A stretch of 64,000 nt of DNA. Source: Oscillospiraceae bacterium (GTDB lineage Bacteria; Bacillota; Clostridia; Oscillospirales; Ruminococcaceae). The notes under the pieces were generated by a model, which was not told where the DNA came from, did no database searches, and saw only the letters and a program-made list of their open reading frames with translations. The stretch is from positions 62,001 through 126,000 of the forward strand of contig JAFTTH010000009.1 in NCBI GenBank assembly GCA_017466885.1, written 5' to 3'. Below, in pieces: positions 35,832-44,339 of this stretch. A program made the translations under genes and the position numbers. Position 1 is the first letter of the stretch; every line of letters begins with the position of its first letter.

Positions 35832-35906
35832 GGTGACCCATCGGGGATTCGAACCCCGGACACCCTGATTAAAAGTCAGGTGCTCTACCGACTGAGCTAA
35901 TGAGTC
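35831..35906 (-). tRNA. tRNA-Lys (anticodon TTT)
   Basis: Read on the minus strand this folds as a normal 76-base tRNA with an encoded CCA. The acceptor arms are GACTCAT and ATGGGTC (one G-U pair), the D arm is GCTCAGTCGGTAGAGC, the anticodon stem-loop CCTGACTTTTAATCAGG carries TTT, and the T arm is CGGGGTTCGAATCCCCG. TTT reads AAA and AAG lysine codons. It has its own consensus promoter and terminator. Confidence 0.97.
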
Positions 35907-35933
35907 AGACCGCGCATTTTCAAGCGCCTATAT

Positions 35934-35962
35934 ATTATACCAATAGAATGATCCGTTGTCAA
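35934..35962 (-). promoter_or_regulatory. Consensus SigA promoter for tRNA-Lys
   Basis: On the minus strand TTGACA (35957-35962) and TATAAT (35934-35939) are both perfect and separated by 17 bases. The -10 is about 28 bases before the tRNA 5' end. Confidence 0.9.
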
Positions 35963-35993
35963 GGTTTATCTGAAAGAAAAATTGGATTTTTTT

Positions 35994-36041
35994 GTGGAAG
36001 CAGAGTGCTTATGGGATTGCGCCAAAGCACTCTGCTTCCAC
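35994..36041. terminator. Long 17-pair hairpin downstream of the beta-helix gene
   Basis: The arms gtggaagcagagtgctt (35994-36010) and aagcactctgcttccac (36025-36041) are perfect complements around a 14-base loop. It lies five bases after the stop of the minus-strand gene. The T-run is on the wrong side for that gene (seven T residues precede the stem on the + strand), so it is an atypical terminator or another kind of stem. Confidence 0.55.
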
Positions 36042-36045
36042 CTTA

Positions 36046-37023
36046 TTATTTCCCTATCATATTTGAGATGATAACCTCATCGACCCGCTCTTCCCCTTCC
36101 AGCACCTTATCGTTTCCAATGGAGAAGATATCACTCAAAATGAGGTTGTTAATATGCCCGGTTTTTTCAACTTTTAAAACATTTCCGCTACGAGGGGTTT
36201 GGTTATCCTTCACCGAAAGAACGTTCCGAACCACCATATTATCCACCTGTCCAAAAACAGCCAGCTTGTTCAAATCAGTAGAGTCTCCATTTTCCATAAC
36301 CGTTAAACCATCAATAATCAGGTTTTGAATCACTGGCTTTTTGCCGGGATAGGTGTATTTTTCGATTGTTTGCGGAGTTGTAATCTCAAACGGAAGTCCA
36401 AATTCACCAATCACACGGTTATCAATAGGATATTCATGACGAATATTTTTCAACGTCAGACAACGGATGTCACCGCCAACTGAAAACAATACCGGAGGAC
36501 GATAATCATAGTTTGGAAGCGAGTGTGTCAGGTGAATATTCTCAATAAAAATATCTCCGAAGTTCCCAACTGTTTCGCCCACAAACCAGCAGTTAATATA
36601 GAACCCAAAGCTCCGATATGTGCCCTGCATATTGCGAATTGTGCAACGGTCTACCAATCCGCTACCACGGGATAGAATCCGGATCGCCTGGTCAGCATCC
36701 TCCAGAAAAATGCCGTCCACTAATACATCGGTAATGTCTGACACAAAGTCACCCTCATCGGGACCGATATTCATAAAATCGTCGCCGACCTTACCACCGC
36801 AATCACGGATCGTTAGGAACTGACCGGGGCCCCAAAAATGCAGTCCATCCTGATTCTGGGCATGCATACGATTCGGCAAATCAACCCATATCTTTTCAAG
36901 GGTTGCATATTTGAAGTTTGTCAGCATAAAGGCATATGTGCGAAAATCCAGAATCTTCACGTCCCGCACAAGCAGATTCTCCACACCGCAAAACTCTATT
37001 CCGCATACACCATTGCCAAGCAT
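36046..37023 (-). CDS. Right-handed beta-helix protein, GH28/pectate-lyase-like, probably 5'-truncated
   Basis: The 325-residue product is a string of short strand repeats typical of the parallel beta-helix: GIEFCGVENLLVRDVKILDF, CTIRNMQGTYRSFGFYINC, PVIQNLIIDGLTVMENG, GHINNLILSDIFSIGN. The GDDFMNIGPDEGDF stretch near 80 has paired Asp residues like those of GH28 pectin-active enzymes. The usual N-terminal 80-100 residues (signal peptide, first helix turns) are missing. The first ATG lies 18 bases after the GH2 stop with no ribosome site, and a TGA lies in frame 12 bases further up. The gene may therefore be a remnant. The substrate is probably a plant or mucin polysaccharide, by context. Confidence 0.65.
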   Translation of the reverse strand: MLGNGVCGIEFCGVENLLVRDVKILDFRTYAFMLTNFKYATLEKIWVDLPNRMHAQNQDGLHFWGPGQFLTIRDCGGKVGDDFMNIGPDEGDFVSDITDVLVDGIFLEDADQAIRILSRGSGLVDRCTIRNMQGTYRSFGFYINCWFVGETVGNFGDIFIENIHLTHSLPNYDYRPPVLFSVGGDIRCLTLKNIRHEYPIDNRVIGEFGLPFEITTPQTIEKYTYPGKKPVIQNLIIDGLTVMENGDSTDLNKLAVFGQVDNMVVRNVLSVKDNQTPRSGNVLKVEKTGHINNLILSDIFSIGNDKVLEGEERVDEVIISNMIGK

Positions 37024-37040
37024 ATTTTTGAGTCATTGGA

Positions 37041-39386
37041 TTACACAAAACGGGGATCAGACCTGTACATCTCCATCTGAGCGTCAAAGAATGCCTCAAC
37101 AGCCTCTCTGGAATGAAGGCCATTTCCGTCAGTCAGAAGGAAGAGGTAATCGTTGGACACCCTTTCGTCTCCATCAAAGAAAACGGAAATTCTAAAGCTT
37201 CCCTTCCAATTCTCATCTATTTTACACTCAAAGGCTCCAAGTTCGGCAGGGGCATTTTCCGGTGCTGTCACCTCACGGTTAAAGAGCACCTGCTCTTGAT
37301 CTCCATAGCGCAACACACATCGAACCCGACCAGAAAATGACTTCCCGTCGTTTGCAATAAAAACACGGCCCGCAAACATTTCACCCGGTTGATACGCAAG
37401 CTTATCATATCGAAGGCTTACATCCACCTCCCGGAATGCGTCGGAAAGAAAATAATAAGAGAGTTTTTCTCTTTGATAATAGTCCATTACTGTGGTGCAG
37501 CTAACATTCGGCCAGGGCTCGTTGCACTGCCAAATAATACTGCCCACATTCATCGGTTGCCGACGGCGGTTGGCCTGCACAGCATAACGAATCCCTTCCG
37601 CCTGAATGAACTGGCTGCATTTGATCATTTCAGGAAGTTCATCGGGAGCAAAATCTCCAAAAATTACTTTTTCACGCACTGCATAGGCATCCCACCACTC
37701 TCCGCCATGGTGCCGCCATACCATATTTTCCTTCGTATCCTTCAGTTGAATATGCTCTGGAGACATAAACTCTTTCAAGCTGTCATATGCGCTCATTCCA
37801 TCGCATCCAAACTCACTATGTAGCATACTGTCTGACTGATTATAAATAATATAATGATTTACCAGACCACCATACTGCCACGGACCATGAACATCATGGT
37901 TCTCTCCGGGGCGCCCCAAATTCAGGAAAGACAAAGGTCCAGAGGCTGAAGACGGAAGCATATAGACCTCCGGATTGTTTTTTAACACCAAATCGCGAAG
38001 TGCAGCAATTGTTGAATCAGAGAAATCTACCGGATGATCGTTTCGATCCGGTTGATCCACAAAATCTTCACTGCAGATCTCATTTCCACCGCTCCAGAAG
38101 GTCAGAGAAACATGGTTCCTCTTCTCCTTGATCGCCAATTCAGATGCCACACATAACTTTTCAACAAACTCCGGATCCTTTGAAGCAAGGTTATCACATC
38201 CGGAGCTGGACATCGGAAACTCCTGCCAAACCATAATGCCATACTGGTCGCAAAGCTGATAAAAGAGCGGGCTTTCAATCATTCCGCCTCCCCAAACCCG
38301 CAAAAGGTTAACTCCAGCGTTTTTGATCTTGCGCAAAAGAGACTGGTAATATTCATCGGTGGTGCAACCCGCCAAGAGGTTTGTCGGAACAAAATTTAAT
38401 CCCTTGATATAAATCTTTTTGCCGTTGATCACAGGAACGTAGCAATAGACTTCTTCCCCGGCTCCTTCCGGACGGCAGTACGACAGCGTGCGAAAACCGA
38501 CTTGGTATGTTTTCTCTTCGGTAGCTCCGTCCTCTCCTTTCCAAGAAAACCTTAACTGATAAAGCTTTGCCGCCCCGTGTCCGTTGGGATACCAGAGTTG
38601 CGGATTCTTTACAGGGGTATGGAAAACGACTTCCGTCTCCCCTTCTAAAATGTTCAGCAAACGATTCTCTGCTGCAATACAGGTTTCACCATCATTCAGC
38701 GCAATGGAGATCTCCAGCTCACGATCTTTTTCTGCCTTCAAAATAAAGCGAGCATTCAAATCCCAGGGGTCGCCGAAAACTGGTTGAATATCTGTCTCAA
38801 TGACAGAAACAGTATCCTCTTCCGTTAAATAAACATCACCATACAGGCCCAAATTGACTAAACGGGTAGAAAAATCCCACTTATAATTAAAGCGGCACTT
38901 TAAGTGTTTTACTCTGCTGGAATATCCGATTTGCCCGCATTCGGGAGGCGCATGGTGCAACCGAACAATAATCCAATTGGGTTCACCGTCCTTAACCAGC
39001 TCCGTAACATCCTTAACAAAAGGAATAAACATTCCGGTTTGTGTACCAAGGTTGACCCCATTAAAGAAAATATCCGCTTCGTAATCAATCCCCTCTAAAA
39101 CCAGCCGATAGACCTTACCAAACTTTTTCTTGAAGGACAAAATGCACCCTTCATAAACCCACCAGCGGTTTGCAACCCATTCACAGGCGAGAGAATTCAT
39201 ATCCTTGAGCGGTGAAGGAATATAACCATACCGCTCCAAATCCTGGTAAACACTTCCGGGTACTGTTGCCGGGATCTCAGGAGTAACTCCGATGAGCTTT
39301 TGGCCCAATTCCACACTTTGCCCCAGATCCGGAACATAGTTATGGTATCCGCAAATAGTCCAGTCGTTAAAATGATGCTTATACAT
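37041..39386 (-). CDS. Glycoside hydrolase family 2, beta-mannosidase-like
   Basis: The 781-residue protein has the GH2 order: an N-terminal galactose-binding-like jelly roll (about 1-190), Ig-like domain (about 195-300) and TIM barrel from about 305. RVWGGGMIESPLFYQLCDQYGIMVWQEF is typical of beta-mannosidases. The acid/base Glu is at 436 in WSGGNE, and the nucleophile Glu is at 525 in HSEFG. It removes terminal beta-linked mannose; other GH2 activities are possible. There is no signal peptide, so it should act on imported sugars in the cytoplasm, yet no transporter is intact nearby. The ATG at 39386 has aaggag seven bases upstream. Confidence 0.87.
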   Translation of the reverse strand: MYKHHFNDWTICGYHNYVPDLGQSVELGQKLIGVTPEIPATVPGSVYQDLERYGYIPSPLKDMNSLACEWVANRWWVYEGCILSFKKKFGKVYRLVLEGIDYEADIFFNGVNLGTQTGMFIPFVKDVTELVKDGEPNWIIVRLHHAPPECGQIGYSSRVKHLKCRFNYKWDFSTRLVNLGLYGDVYLTEEDTVSVIETDIQPVFGDPWDLNARFILKAEKDRELEISIALNDGETCIAAENRLLNILEGETEVVFHTPVKNPQLWYPNGHGAAKLYQLRFSWKGEDGATEEKTYQVGFRTLSYCRPEGAGEEVYCYVPVINGKKIYIKGLNFVPTNLLAGCTTDEYYQSLLRKIKNAGVNLLRVWGGGMIESPLFYQLCDQYGIMVWQEFPMSSSGCDNLASKDPEFVEKLCVASELAIKEKRNHVSLTFWSGGNEICSEDFVDQPDRNDHPVDFSDSTIAALRDLVLKNNPEVYMLPSSASGPLSFLNLGRPGENHDVHGPWQYGGLVNHYIIYNQSDSMLHSEFGCDGMSAYDSLKEFMSPEHIQLKDTKENMVWRHHGGEWWDAYAVREKVIFGDFAPDELPEMIKCSQFIQAEGIRYAVQANRRRQPMNVGSIIWQCNEPWPNVSCTTVMDYYQREKLSYYFLSDAFREVDVSLRYDKLAYQPGEMFAGRVFIANDGKSFSGRVRCVLRYGDQEQVLFNREVTAPENAPAELGAFECKIDENWKGSFRISVFFDGDERVSNDYLFLLTDGNGLHSREAVEAFFDAQMEMYRSDPRFV

Positions 39387-39417
39387 AAATGTTCTCCTTG
39401 CCACTTTACATATCTTT

Positions 39418-40455
39418 CTATTTTACAAGGGCCTCTGCAAATTTCACTATCTCATTTTGCAAAACCAATGGTGCCGGATCTGTTCCTTCGCCTTGAACGA
39501 TTGCCTCAAAAGAATGGCCTCCGTTTTTGCAAATGATAAGCTGGCACGAACCTCCGGCTTTTGTTACCTCTTGAAAAAACAATTCGCTGCTTTCTTTATA
39601 AACAATCTCATCCTTTTCTCCGGCAATTAGGAGGGTCGGTATCTTTTTGGATCCAGCATAGGTGATGGGGCTTCCCCGCCTTCCCTCTTCTGAATCAGAT
39701 TGCTTGCAGGAAAATAGATGATCAGTTGTAAAGCTCAAAAACTTCACATCAGAATCCGGATACATAACGGTTGGCGCACTGAGAGGTGCTGTCCCGATCA
39801 CGGTAAAATCATATTTCGTTAAGGCTGATTCCTCAACAAAATCATGCGGTGCATAAGCAAGCATCAGTGCCAACTGCCCTCCCGCAGAATGTCCTGACGT
39901 TATGATTTTATCTGCATCCACCTTCAGGATTTCTTCGTATTTCTTCGCATAACGGGCGGCATCCATCACGTCTGAAACCATATCTTCCATCACAGCGCCA
40001 TCCCCGTACAGACGATAATCCACACTAATGACGGCGAAGCCCTTCTCTCTGAGCTTACGGACAGAATATCCGGAAAACGCAATCATATTCTCCCGATTAC
40101 AAGAAGCCCATCCTCCACCGGAAATGATAAAGTAAATCGGTGCCTTTTCGTAAACTGTCTTGGTTGGAGGAAGGAACGAAAGGGAGATATCCTGGCCGTT
40201 GACCGATTTAAAAACCAAAGACTGTTCTAACGTGCCATCCTGTGGGATACTGGTATTTGACTGTGGCACCGAGGATGATATTGATTCTTCAATAGGGTTA
40301 GATTCAGATTGGGAAGAGGTGGATGTATTTTTCTCTGTAGAGCTTGTCATTTTGGAACTCGCCTCCAATTGAGAGCTTTCGTCAAATGAATGCCCTTGGC
40401 ATCCTACTGCGCAAAGCAGCGCCAGCGCAAAAAGGAACACGAGAAATTTCTTCAT
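39418..40455 (-). CDS. Lipoprotein alpha/beta hydrolase, acetyl-esterase-like
   Basis: The 345-residue protein has a lipoprotein signal peptide (Cys at 19 in AVGC) and a Ser/Thr/Glu-rich linker to about 75. An alpha/beta hydrolase domain follows, with oxyanion GGGW (about 113-116), nucleophile Ser190 in GHSAGG, Asp282 in EKDE and His314 in GGHSFE. The BD-FAE/acetylxylan esterase type fits: such enzymes take acetyl or feruloyl groups off plant polysaccharides. It would act outside the cell, beside the beta-mannosidase gene 31 bases downstream, possibly as one transcript. Confidence 0.82.
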   Translation of the reverse strand: MKKFLVFLFALALLCAVGCQGHSFDESSQLEASSKMTSSTEKNTSTSSQSESNPIEESISSSVPQSNTSIPQDGTLEQSLVFKSVNGQDISLSFLPPTKTVYEKAPIYFIISGGGWASCNRENMIAFSGYSVRKLREKGFAVISVDYRLYGDGAVMEDMVSDVMDAARYAKKYEEILKVDADKIITSGHSAGGQLALMLAYAPHDFVEESALTKYDFTVIGTAPLSAPTVMYPDSDVKFLSFTTDHLFSCKQSDSEEGRRGSPITYAGSKKIPTLLIAGEKDEIVYKESSELFFQEVTKAGGSCQLIICKNGGHSFEAIVQGEGTDPAPLVLQNEIVKFAEALVK

Positions 40456-40509
40456 ATGGAAACAACCTTTCCACTTAAAATTTTTCTTGCCTGAATGAAC
40501 AGCTGTGCA

Positions 40510-40537
40510 ATATCAGCATTTCTCGTCTTGCTGATAT
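40510..40537 (-). promoter_or_regulatory. Inverted repeat upstream of the esterase gene
   Basis: The nine-base arms atatcagca and tgctgatat enclose a ten-base spacer, 55-82 bases before the esterase start. It could be a regulator operator, or a terminator for the remnant upstream, but T-rich sequence follows only on the + side. Confidence 0.4.
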
Positions 40538-40619
40538 GGGTATTTTTCGCATAAACCAAAGGCATCTGATTATCGGGTTACACCATCCAACAGTTCAAGA
40601 GAGCCACTGAGCATCTTAC

Positions 40620-40928
40620 TTAATTTTTATTCGTGCCATAAACACAGTTGATATCCACCACAGCATTGCCCGATTTTTCCACCACAAACAAATCAGTATC
40701 GTTCAAAAGGCCACGTCGTTTCCGATGCACCAATCCATTGATACTAACCTTTGCATCTCCACTTGCCTTAATAAATACGTCTGAAGCAGTAGAAACGTTT
40801 CCACCACTGATATTCACCGACCCACCGGTAATATTCAAAAATACCGGGTATCCTTTTCTCAATCCAAGGCCGCTGATATTCAACGTTCCGCCGTAAACAT
40901 TCATTGCGTGGTCAAATACAGTATTCAT
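40620..40928 (-). pseudogene. Remnant of a beta-helix protein
   Basis: This 102-codon frame has beta-helix repeats (GGTLNISGLGLRKG, ITGGSVNISGG, KASGDAKVSINGL, KSGNAVVDINC) but no signal peptide and no proper ribosome site. The frame is open further upstream, overlapping the end of the neighbouring fragment in another frame (residues YFDDYRIVTSYHTG before the first Met). The piece therefore looks like the middle or end of a larger secreted protein joined to the neighbour by a deletion. No domain family can be fixed from so short a piece. Confidence 0.55.
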
Positions 40929-40945
40929 CCCGGTATGATATGATG

Positions 40946-42190
40946 TTACAATCCTGTAATCATCAAAATATGACGATAGATGGCATTGAGACGGCTCAGA
41001 CAGTCTTCTGTCCTCCCAAGGATATCAGCAACATCACCCAAAACCACTTCCATTGTGACCGTATGAGAGCCTTTTTCCAAATAGAAAGAATACGTGCCAT
41101 TCTCATCTCCTAGATCATACAACTGCCATCCACCCTTATAGTTAAAGCGGAGAGCGGATACTTCCTCAAAAAGAATCTCATCGTCAATTTTCAAACTACG
41201 AGAGGCAAACATGCCCGAGATCAAATCTTTTTTAAAGCGCAGAGCAATATGATAATACCCATCCTGCTCAACATAAAATTCCCAGGTCAGTTTCTGCCCA
41301 ACATTTTGCCACTTACTACCTCCAATGGTATTCAGTCTGATCTTACTGGGGTCCTGGGGATTCGTCATCGGTGAGGTACGATCTGTAATAGCATAAAGAG
41401 AACTATCCGATTTTTCCAGCGCGTGCTCTGCAGGAATTTCAATATATTGCGCTGTTGCTTCCGCTTTTCCGGCAATATTCTTGCTATATTCATCGTAAGT
41501 CAGTAGCGTCTGCGGAGCAACCAACTCCACATAAGCAATGGCAAGAGGCTCCTTGACTGACTCCAACGCAATGCGGTGAACACCGGCGGTCAAAGAGATG
41601 GTAAGTGGGGTTTGCTGATAGCCGGTAGAGTCAGACAAAACCAGATTAACCCAGCGGGGACTTTCTACTTGGGACGGACGAATCTCATTTCCTCTGGAAT
41701 CTTTCTCAAAATCAGAGGCATCTATCTCATCTTTCCAGATTCGATTAAATGCAAGAAAAGAGAAATCTTTTGAAACAATTTCTCCATTGACAGTAAAGTG
41801 GCGTTCTATCGTTCCTCCGTGTCCCTCCACCGGATAATAGCATACATTTACTGCGTAAAGTCCGTCCTGAGGGACTTCTACCTCCCAAATAATCTGGCCC
41901 GATTCCCCGGTAATCACAGCAGTTTTTCCGTCAATGATATCGGTAACCTGGACAGATGTACTATCGGGCAAAAAAGACTCTGCCAGCACTTGAACCGGAG
42001 TCCCTTGATATGGCGAAAAATCAGCATTTTGTCCATTTTGAGACACACTGTCATTCCTATATAGAATCTCAATATTTTCTAAACAATCAGAATTTCGAGA
42101 AGATTCATCAGCAAATCCTACCATTACCATAGAATTTAGCATTGCAGCGATAAGGAAAAAAGGAAATATCTTTGTCTTCATCTTTTTCAT
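40946..42190 (-). pseudogene. N-terminal part of a large extracellular sugar-binding protein, truncated
   Basis: The 414-residue product starts with a signal peptide (MKKMKTKIFPFFLIAAML to FADE). Two carbohydrate-binding-like beta-sandwich units follow (about 60-215 and 235-390, with TGESGQIIWEVEVPQDGLYAVNVCYYPVEG and KLTWEFYVEQDGYYHIALRFKK). These match the front of the roughly 950-residue extracellular solute-binding proteins of clostridial and paenibacillar sugar ABC systems. There, the stretch ending in YRHILMITG continues into the solute-binding lobe. Here a stop follows one residue later. No permease genes are nearby. The start at 42190 is chosen for its spacing from ggggg. Confidence 0.7.
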
Positions 42191-42246
42191 TGATGACATA
42201 CCCCCATTTTTGGTCTCATCAAAAATAAAGAATACCTTTGATTCCC

Positions 42247-42275
42247 ATCATATCACTAATAATATTTAGATACAA
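42247..42275 (-). promoter_or_regulatory. SigA-type promoter for the truncated sugar-binding gene
   Basis: On the minus strand TTGTAT (42270-42275) and TATGAT (42247-42252) are spaced by 17 bases and lie 57 bases before the start. The surrounding 150 bases are very AT-rich. Confidence 0.6.
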
Positions 42276-42354
42276 GAGAAACTTTCTGAACAAAAAACCG
42301 ACATTTATAAACAAAAAATTATTAATAAAAAACTTCTTGATTTTTTGTAAAAAA

Positions 42355-42407
42355 AAAAGGAAAACCTCATACGGCAAAATCCAAAAATTGCCGTATGAGG
42401 TTTTTCT
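42355..42407. terminator. Bidirectional terminator after the his-side membrane gene
   Basis: The 16-base arms aaacctcatacggcaa and ttgccgtatgaggttt flank a short A-rich loop. T-runs occur on both sides (ttttttttt on the minus side, tttttcttt on the + side). It separates the his region from the sugar islet. Confidence 0.9.
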
Positions 42408-42434
42408 TTCTAAACAGAAATAATATTTTCTAAA

Positions 42435-42782
42435 CTACCAGAGCACAATATTACAAATAAAGATTGAGCCCATTAAGATGGCAAAGCCTGTGCTGCAAAG
42501 TACGTAAATCACCTTTGCACGTCTTGCCTTCATATTCTTCTGCAGGAACAGGAATAAACAGATCGCTGCAACGATTGCAATAACATCCACTACAACCATT
42601 AAAGTATCTCCATCCACAACTGCTTCTGTCAACAGCAGAGAAAGCGAATATGAAACCAGATGAAGCAACGGCAATAAGCCCAAAGGCAGGACCGCTAAAG
42701 CCCATCCCGGCTTTTTTGCCCGAAGCAGTATGATGGACATCAATCCAATTAAAACAACAATCGCAGCCGATTCGACAAGCAT
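42435..42782 (-). CDS. Small membrane protein downstream of the his operon, unknown
   Basis: The 115-residue protein has about four hydrophobic segments (roughly 2-20, 28-50, 60-80 and 93-113) and a basic loop KKNMKARRAK between the last two. No family was recognised. The ATG has a good ctggagg site. It lies 85 bases after hisE on the same strand, with a TATAAT-like word (42812-42817) in the gap, so it may be read both from the his transcript and from its own promoter. A strong terminator follows. A role in histidine metabolism is not supported by anything visible. Confidence 0.6.
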   Translation of the reverse strand: MLVESAAIVVLIGLMSIILLRAKKPGWALAVLPLGLLPLLHLVSYSLSLLLTEAVVDGDTLMVVVDVIAIVAAICLFLFLQKNMKARRAKVIYVLCSTGFAILMGSIFICNIVLW

Positions 42783-42867
42783 CTTATAACACCTCCAGGG
42801 TTCTGTATGTTATTATATATGCTTTTAATAAGAAAAAGAAAGGAAGAAAATGTTAATTTTTTGTTTT

Positions 42868-43191
42868 TTAAGAATTTTTATTTGACTGATGGAATTTTTT
42901 CAGGTTACCGATTTTTTGTCTCCGCTCCTGAAGGATTCCTTCCACCTGCTCAAGAGGAATATTCTGCTCCTGCATCAGTACCAATAAATGATAAATCAGA
43001 TCGCAAATTTCTCCGGCGGTATCTTCATTATTGCCGTTTTTTGCCGCGATAATCACTTCTGAGCATTCCTCACCGCATTTTTTCAGAATTTTATCCACGC
43101 CCTGAGAAAAAAGATAGCAGGTATAAGAACCTTCTTCGAACTGCTCTTTCCGTTCTCCGACGATTTCATAAAGCTCTTTGAGTACTTCCAT
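42868..43191 (-). CDS. hisE: Phosphoribosyl-ATP pyrophosphatase HisE
   Basis: HisE performs the second step of histidine synthesis, taking pyrophosphate off phosphoribosyl-ATP. The 107-residue all-helical protein has the MazG-like metal motif KKCGEECSEVIIAAK and EICDLIYHLLVLM. It is separate from HisI here; in many bacteria the two are fused. It is the last his gene of the operon, 23 bases after hisI. Confidence 0.95.
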   Translation of the reverse strand: MEVLKELYEIVGERKEQFEEGSYTCYLFSQGVDKILKKCGEECSEVIIAAKNGNNEDTAGEICDLIYHLLVLMQEQNIPLEQVEGILQERRQKIGNLKKFHQSNKNS

Positions 43192-43214
43192 TGTTCTAAT
43201 CTCCCTATAAATTT

Positions 43215-43541
43215 TTATTCCTGGAAGGATTTGATTTCACGGTAAAAACAGCTATGGTTTCCGGTATGACAGGCAGCACCCGTTTGATGCACGGTAATCA
43301 GCAGTGTATCGTCATCGCAATCCGTTTTCACCGAAACAACCTTTTGCACGTGACCGGAGGTCTCCCCTTTTCGCCAGAGCCGCTGTCTGGACCGGCTGTA
43401 AAAACAGGTGCGACCTGTTTGCAGGGTTTCCCCCAGGCTTTCCTTATTCATATAGGCCAGCATCAGAACCTCCCCTGTCCCCTCCTCCTGAATGATGGTG
43501 GGAATCAGTTCAGATTTCTGAAAAAAACGATCCAAATCCAT
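43215..43541 (-). CDS. hisI: Phosphoribosyl-AMP cyclohydrolase HisI
   Basis: HisI opens the purine ring of phosphoribosyl-AMP. The 108-residue protein shows the metal-site pattern [21 protein letters not shown] followed by SCFYREI, with three Cys for zinc and the Asp triplet for magnesium. The conserved [10 protein letters not shown] and [11 protein letters not shown] are also present. Length is right for the stand-alone form. Confidence 0.96.
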   Translation of the reverse strand: MDLDRFFQKSELIPTIIQEEGTGEVLMLAYMNKESLGETLQTGRTCFYSRSRQRLWRKGETSGHVQKVVSVKTDCDDDTLLITVHQTGAACHTGNHSCFYREIKSFQE

Positions 43542-43562
43542 AGGTAATCCTCCTGACCGATC

Positions 43563-44318
43563 CTAAAATCGGACCGGAATATTTGACTGCTTCAAATGCT
43601 CTTTGACCTGACCAACCGTAAGCTCACGGTAATGGAACAGAGATGCTGCCAATGCCGCTGTGGCACCCGTTTGCTGGAACATTTCCGAAAAATGCTCCAG
43701 CTTACCGCATCCACCACTGGCAATCACCGGCACCGGAACAAGCTCCGAAATCGCAGCGGTGATGGGAATATCAAAGCCGTTTTTAGTGCCATCCGCATCC
43801 ATGGAGGTCAGAAGGATCTCCCCTGCCCCCAACTCACACACCTTTTTTGCCCACTCCATAGCATCAATGCCGGTATCAATCCGTCCACCATTAATAACAA
43901 CGTGGTAGGATTCGCCAAAGCGCTTTACATCCATTGCCACAACAACGCACTGACTGCCGAATTTATCTGCCGCATCCCGAATCAGCTGAGGATTCCGGAC
44001 GGCGGCCGAGTTCACCGAAACTTTATCCGCTCCGGCCCGAAGAATATCCCGAAAGTCATCAAGGGTTCGAATCCCGCCTCCAACCGTCAACGGAACAAAG
44101 ACCCGTTTTGCCGTCCGGGAAACAACATCCGCCATGGTGGATCTGCCCTCATGCGTTGCAGTAATATCAAGGAAAACAATCTCGTCAGCGCCCTGCGCAT
44201 TATACATTTCGGCACACTCTACAGGATCACCAACATCCTTGATCCCAACAAAATTGACTCCTTTTACAACCCGTCCGCCGTCCACATCCAGGCAAGGAAT
44301 AATTCTTTTTGCTAACAT
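43563..44318 (-). CDS. hisF: Imidazole glycerol phosphate synthase subunit HisF
   Basis: HisF is the cyclase half of the HisHF enzyme, making imidazole glycerol phosphate and AICAR. The 251-residue barrel has the two catalytic Asp in [15 protein letters not shown] (residue 11) and [10 protein letters not shown] (about 131). Phosphate loops include [10 protein letters not shown] and [12 protein letters not shown]. It starts 21 bases after hisA. Confidence 0.97.
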   Translation of the reverse strand: MLAKRIIPCLDVDGGRVVKGVNFVGIKDVGDPVECAEMYNAQGADEIVFLDITATHEGRSTMADVVSRTAKRVFVPLTVGGGIRTLDDFRDILRAGADKVSVNSAAVRNPQLIRDAADKFGSQCVVVAMDVKRFGESYHVVINGGRIDTGIDAMEWAKKVCELGAGEILLTSMDADGTKNGFDIPITAAISELVPVPVIASGGCGKLEHFSEMFQQTGATAALAASLFHYRELTVGQVKEHLKQSNIPVRF

Positions 44319-44339
44319 TTACGCTCTTTCCTCCAAGCT

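Noticed and set aside
35900..36328. The + strand frame of 142 codons opposite the beta-helix gene and tRNA-Lys
   Set aside because: It runs through the tRNA promoter and the antisense of a gene with clear beta-helix repeats.
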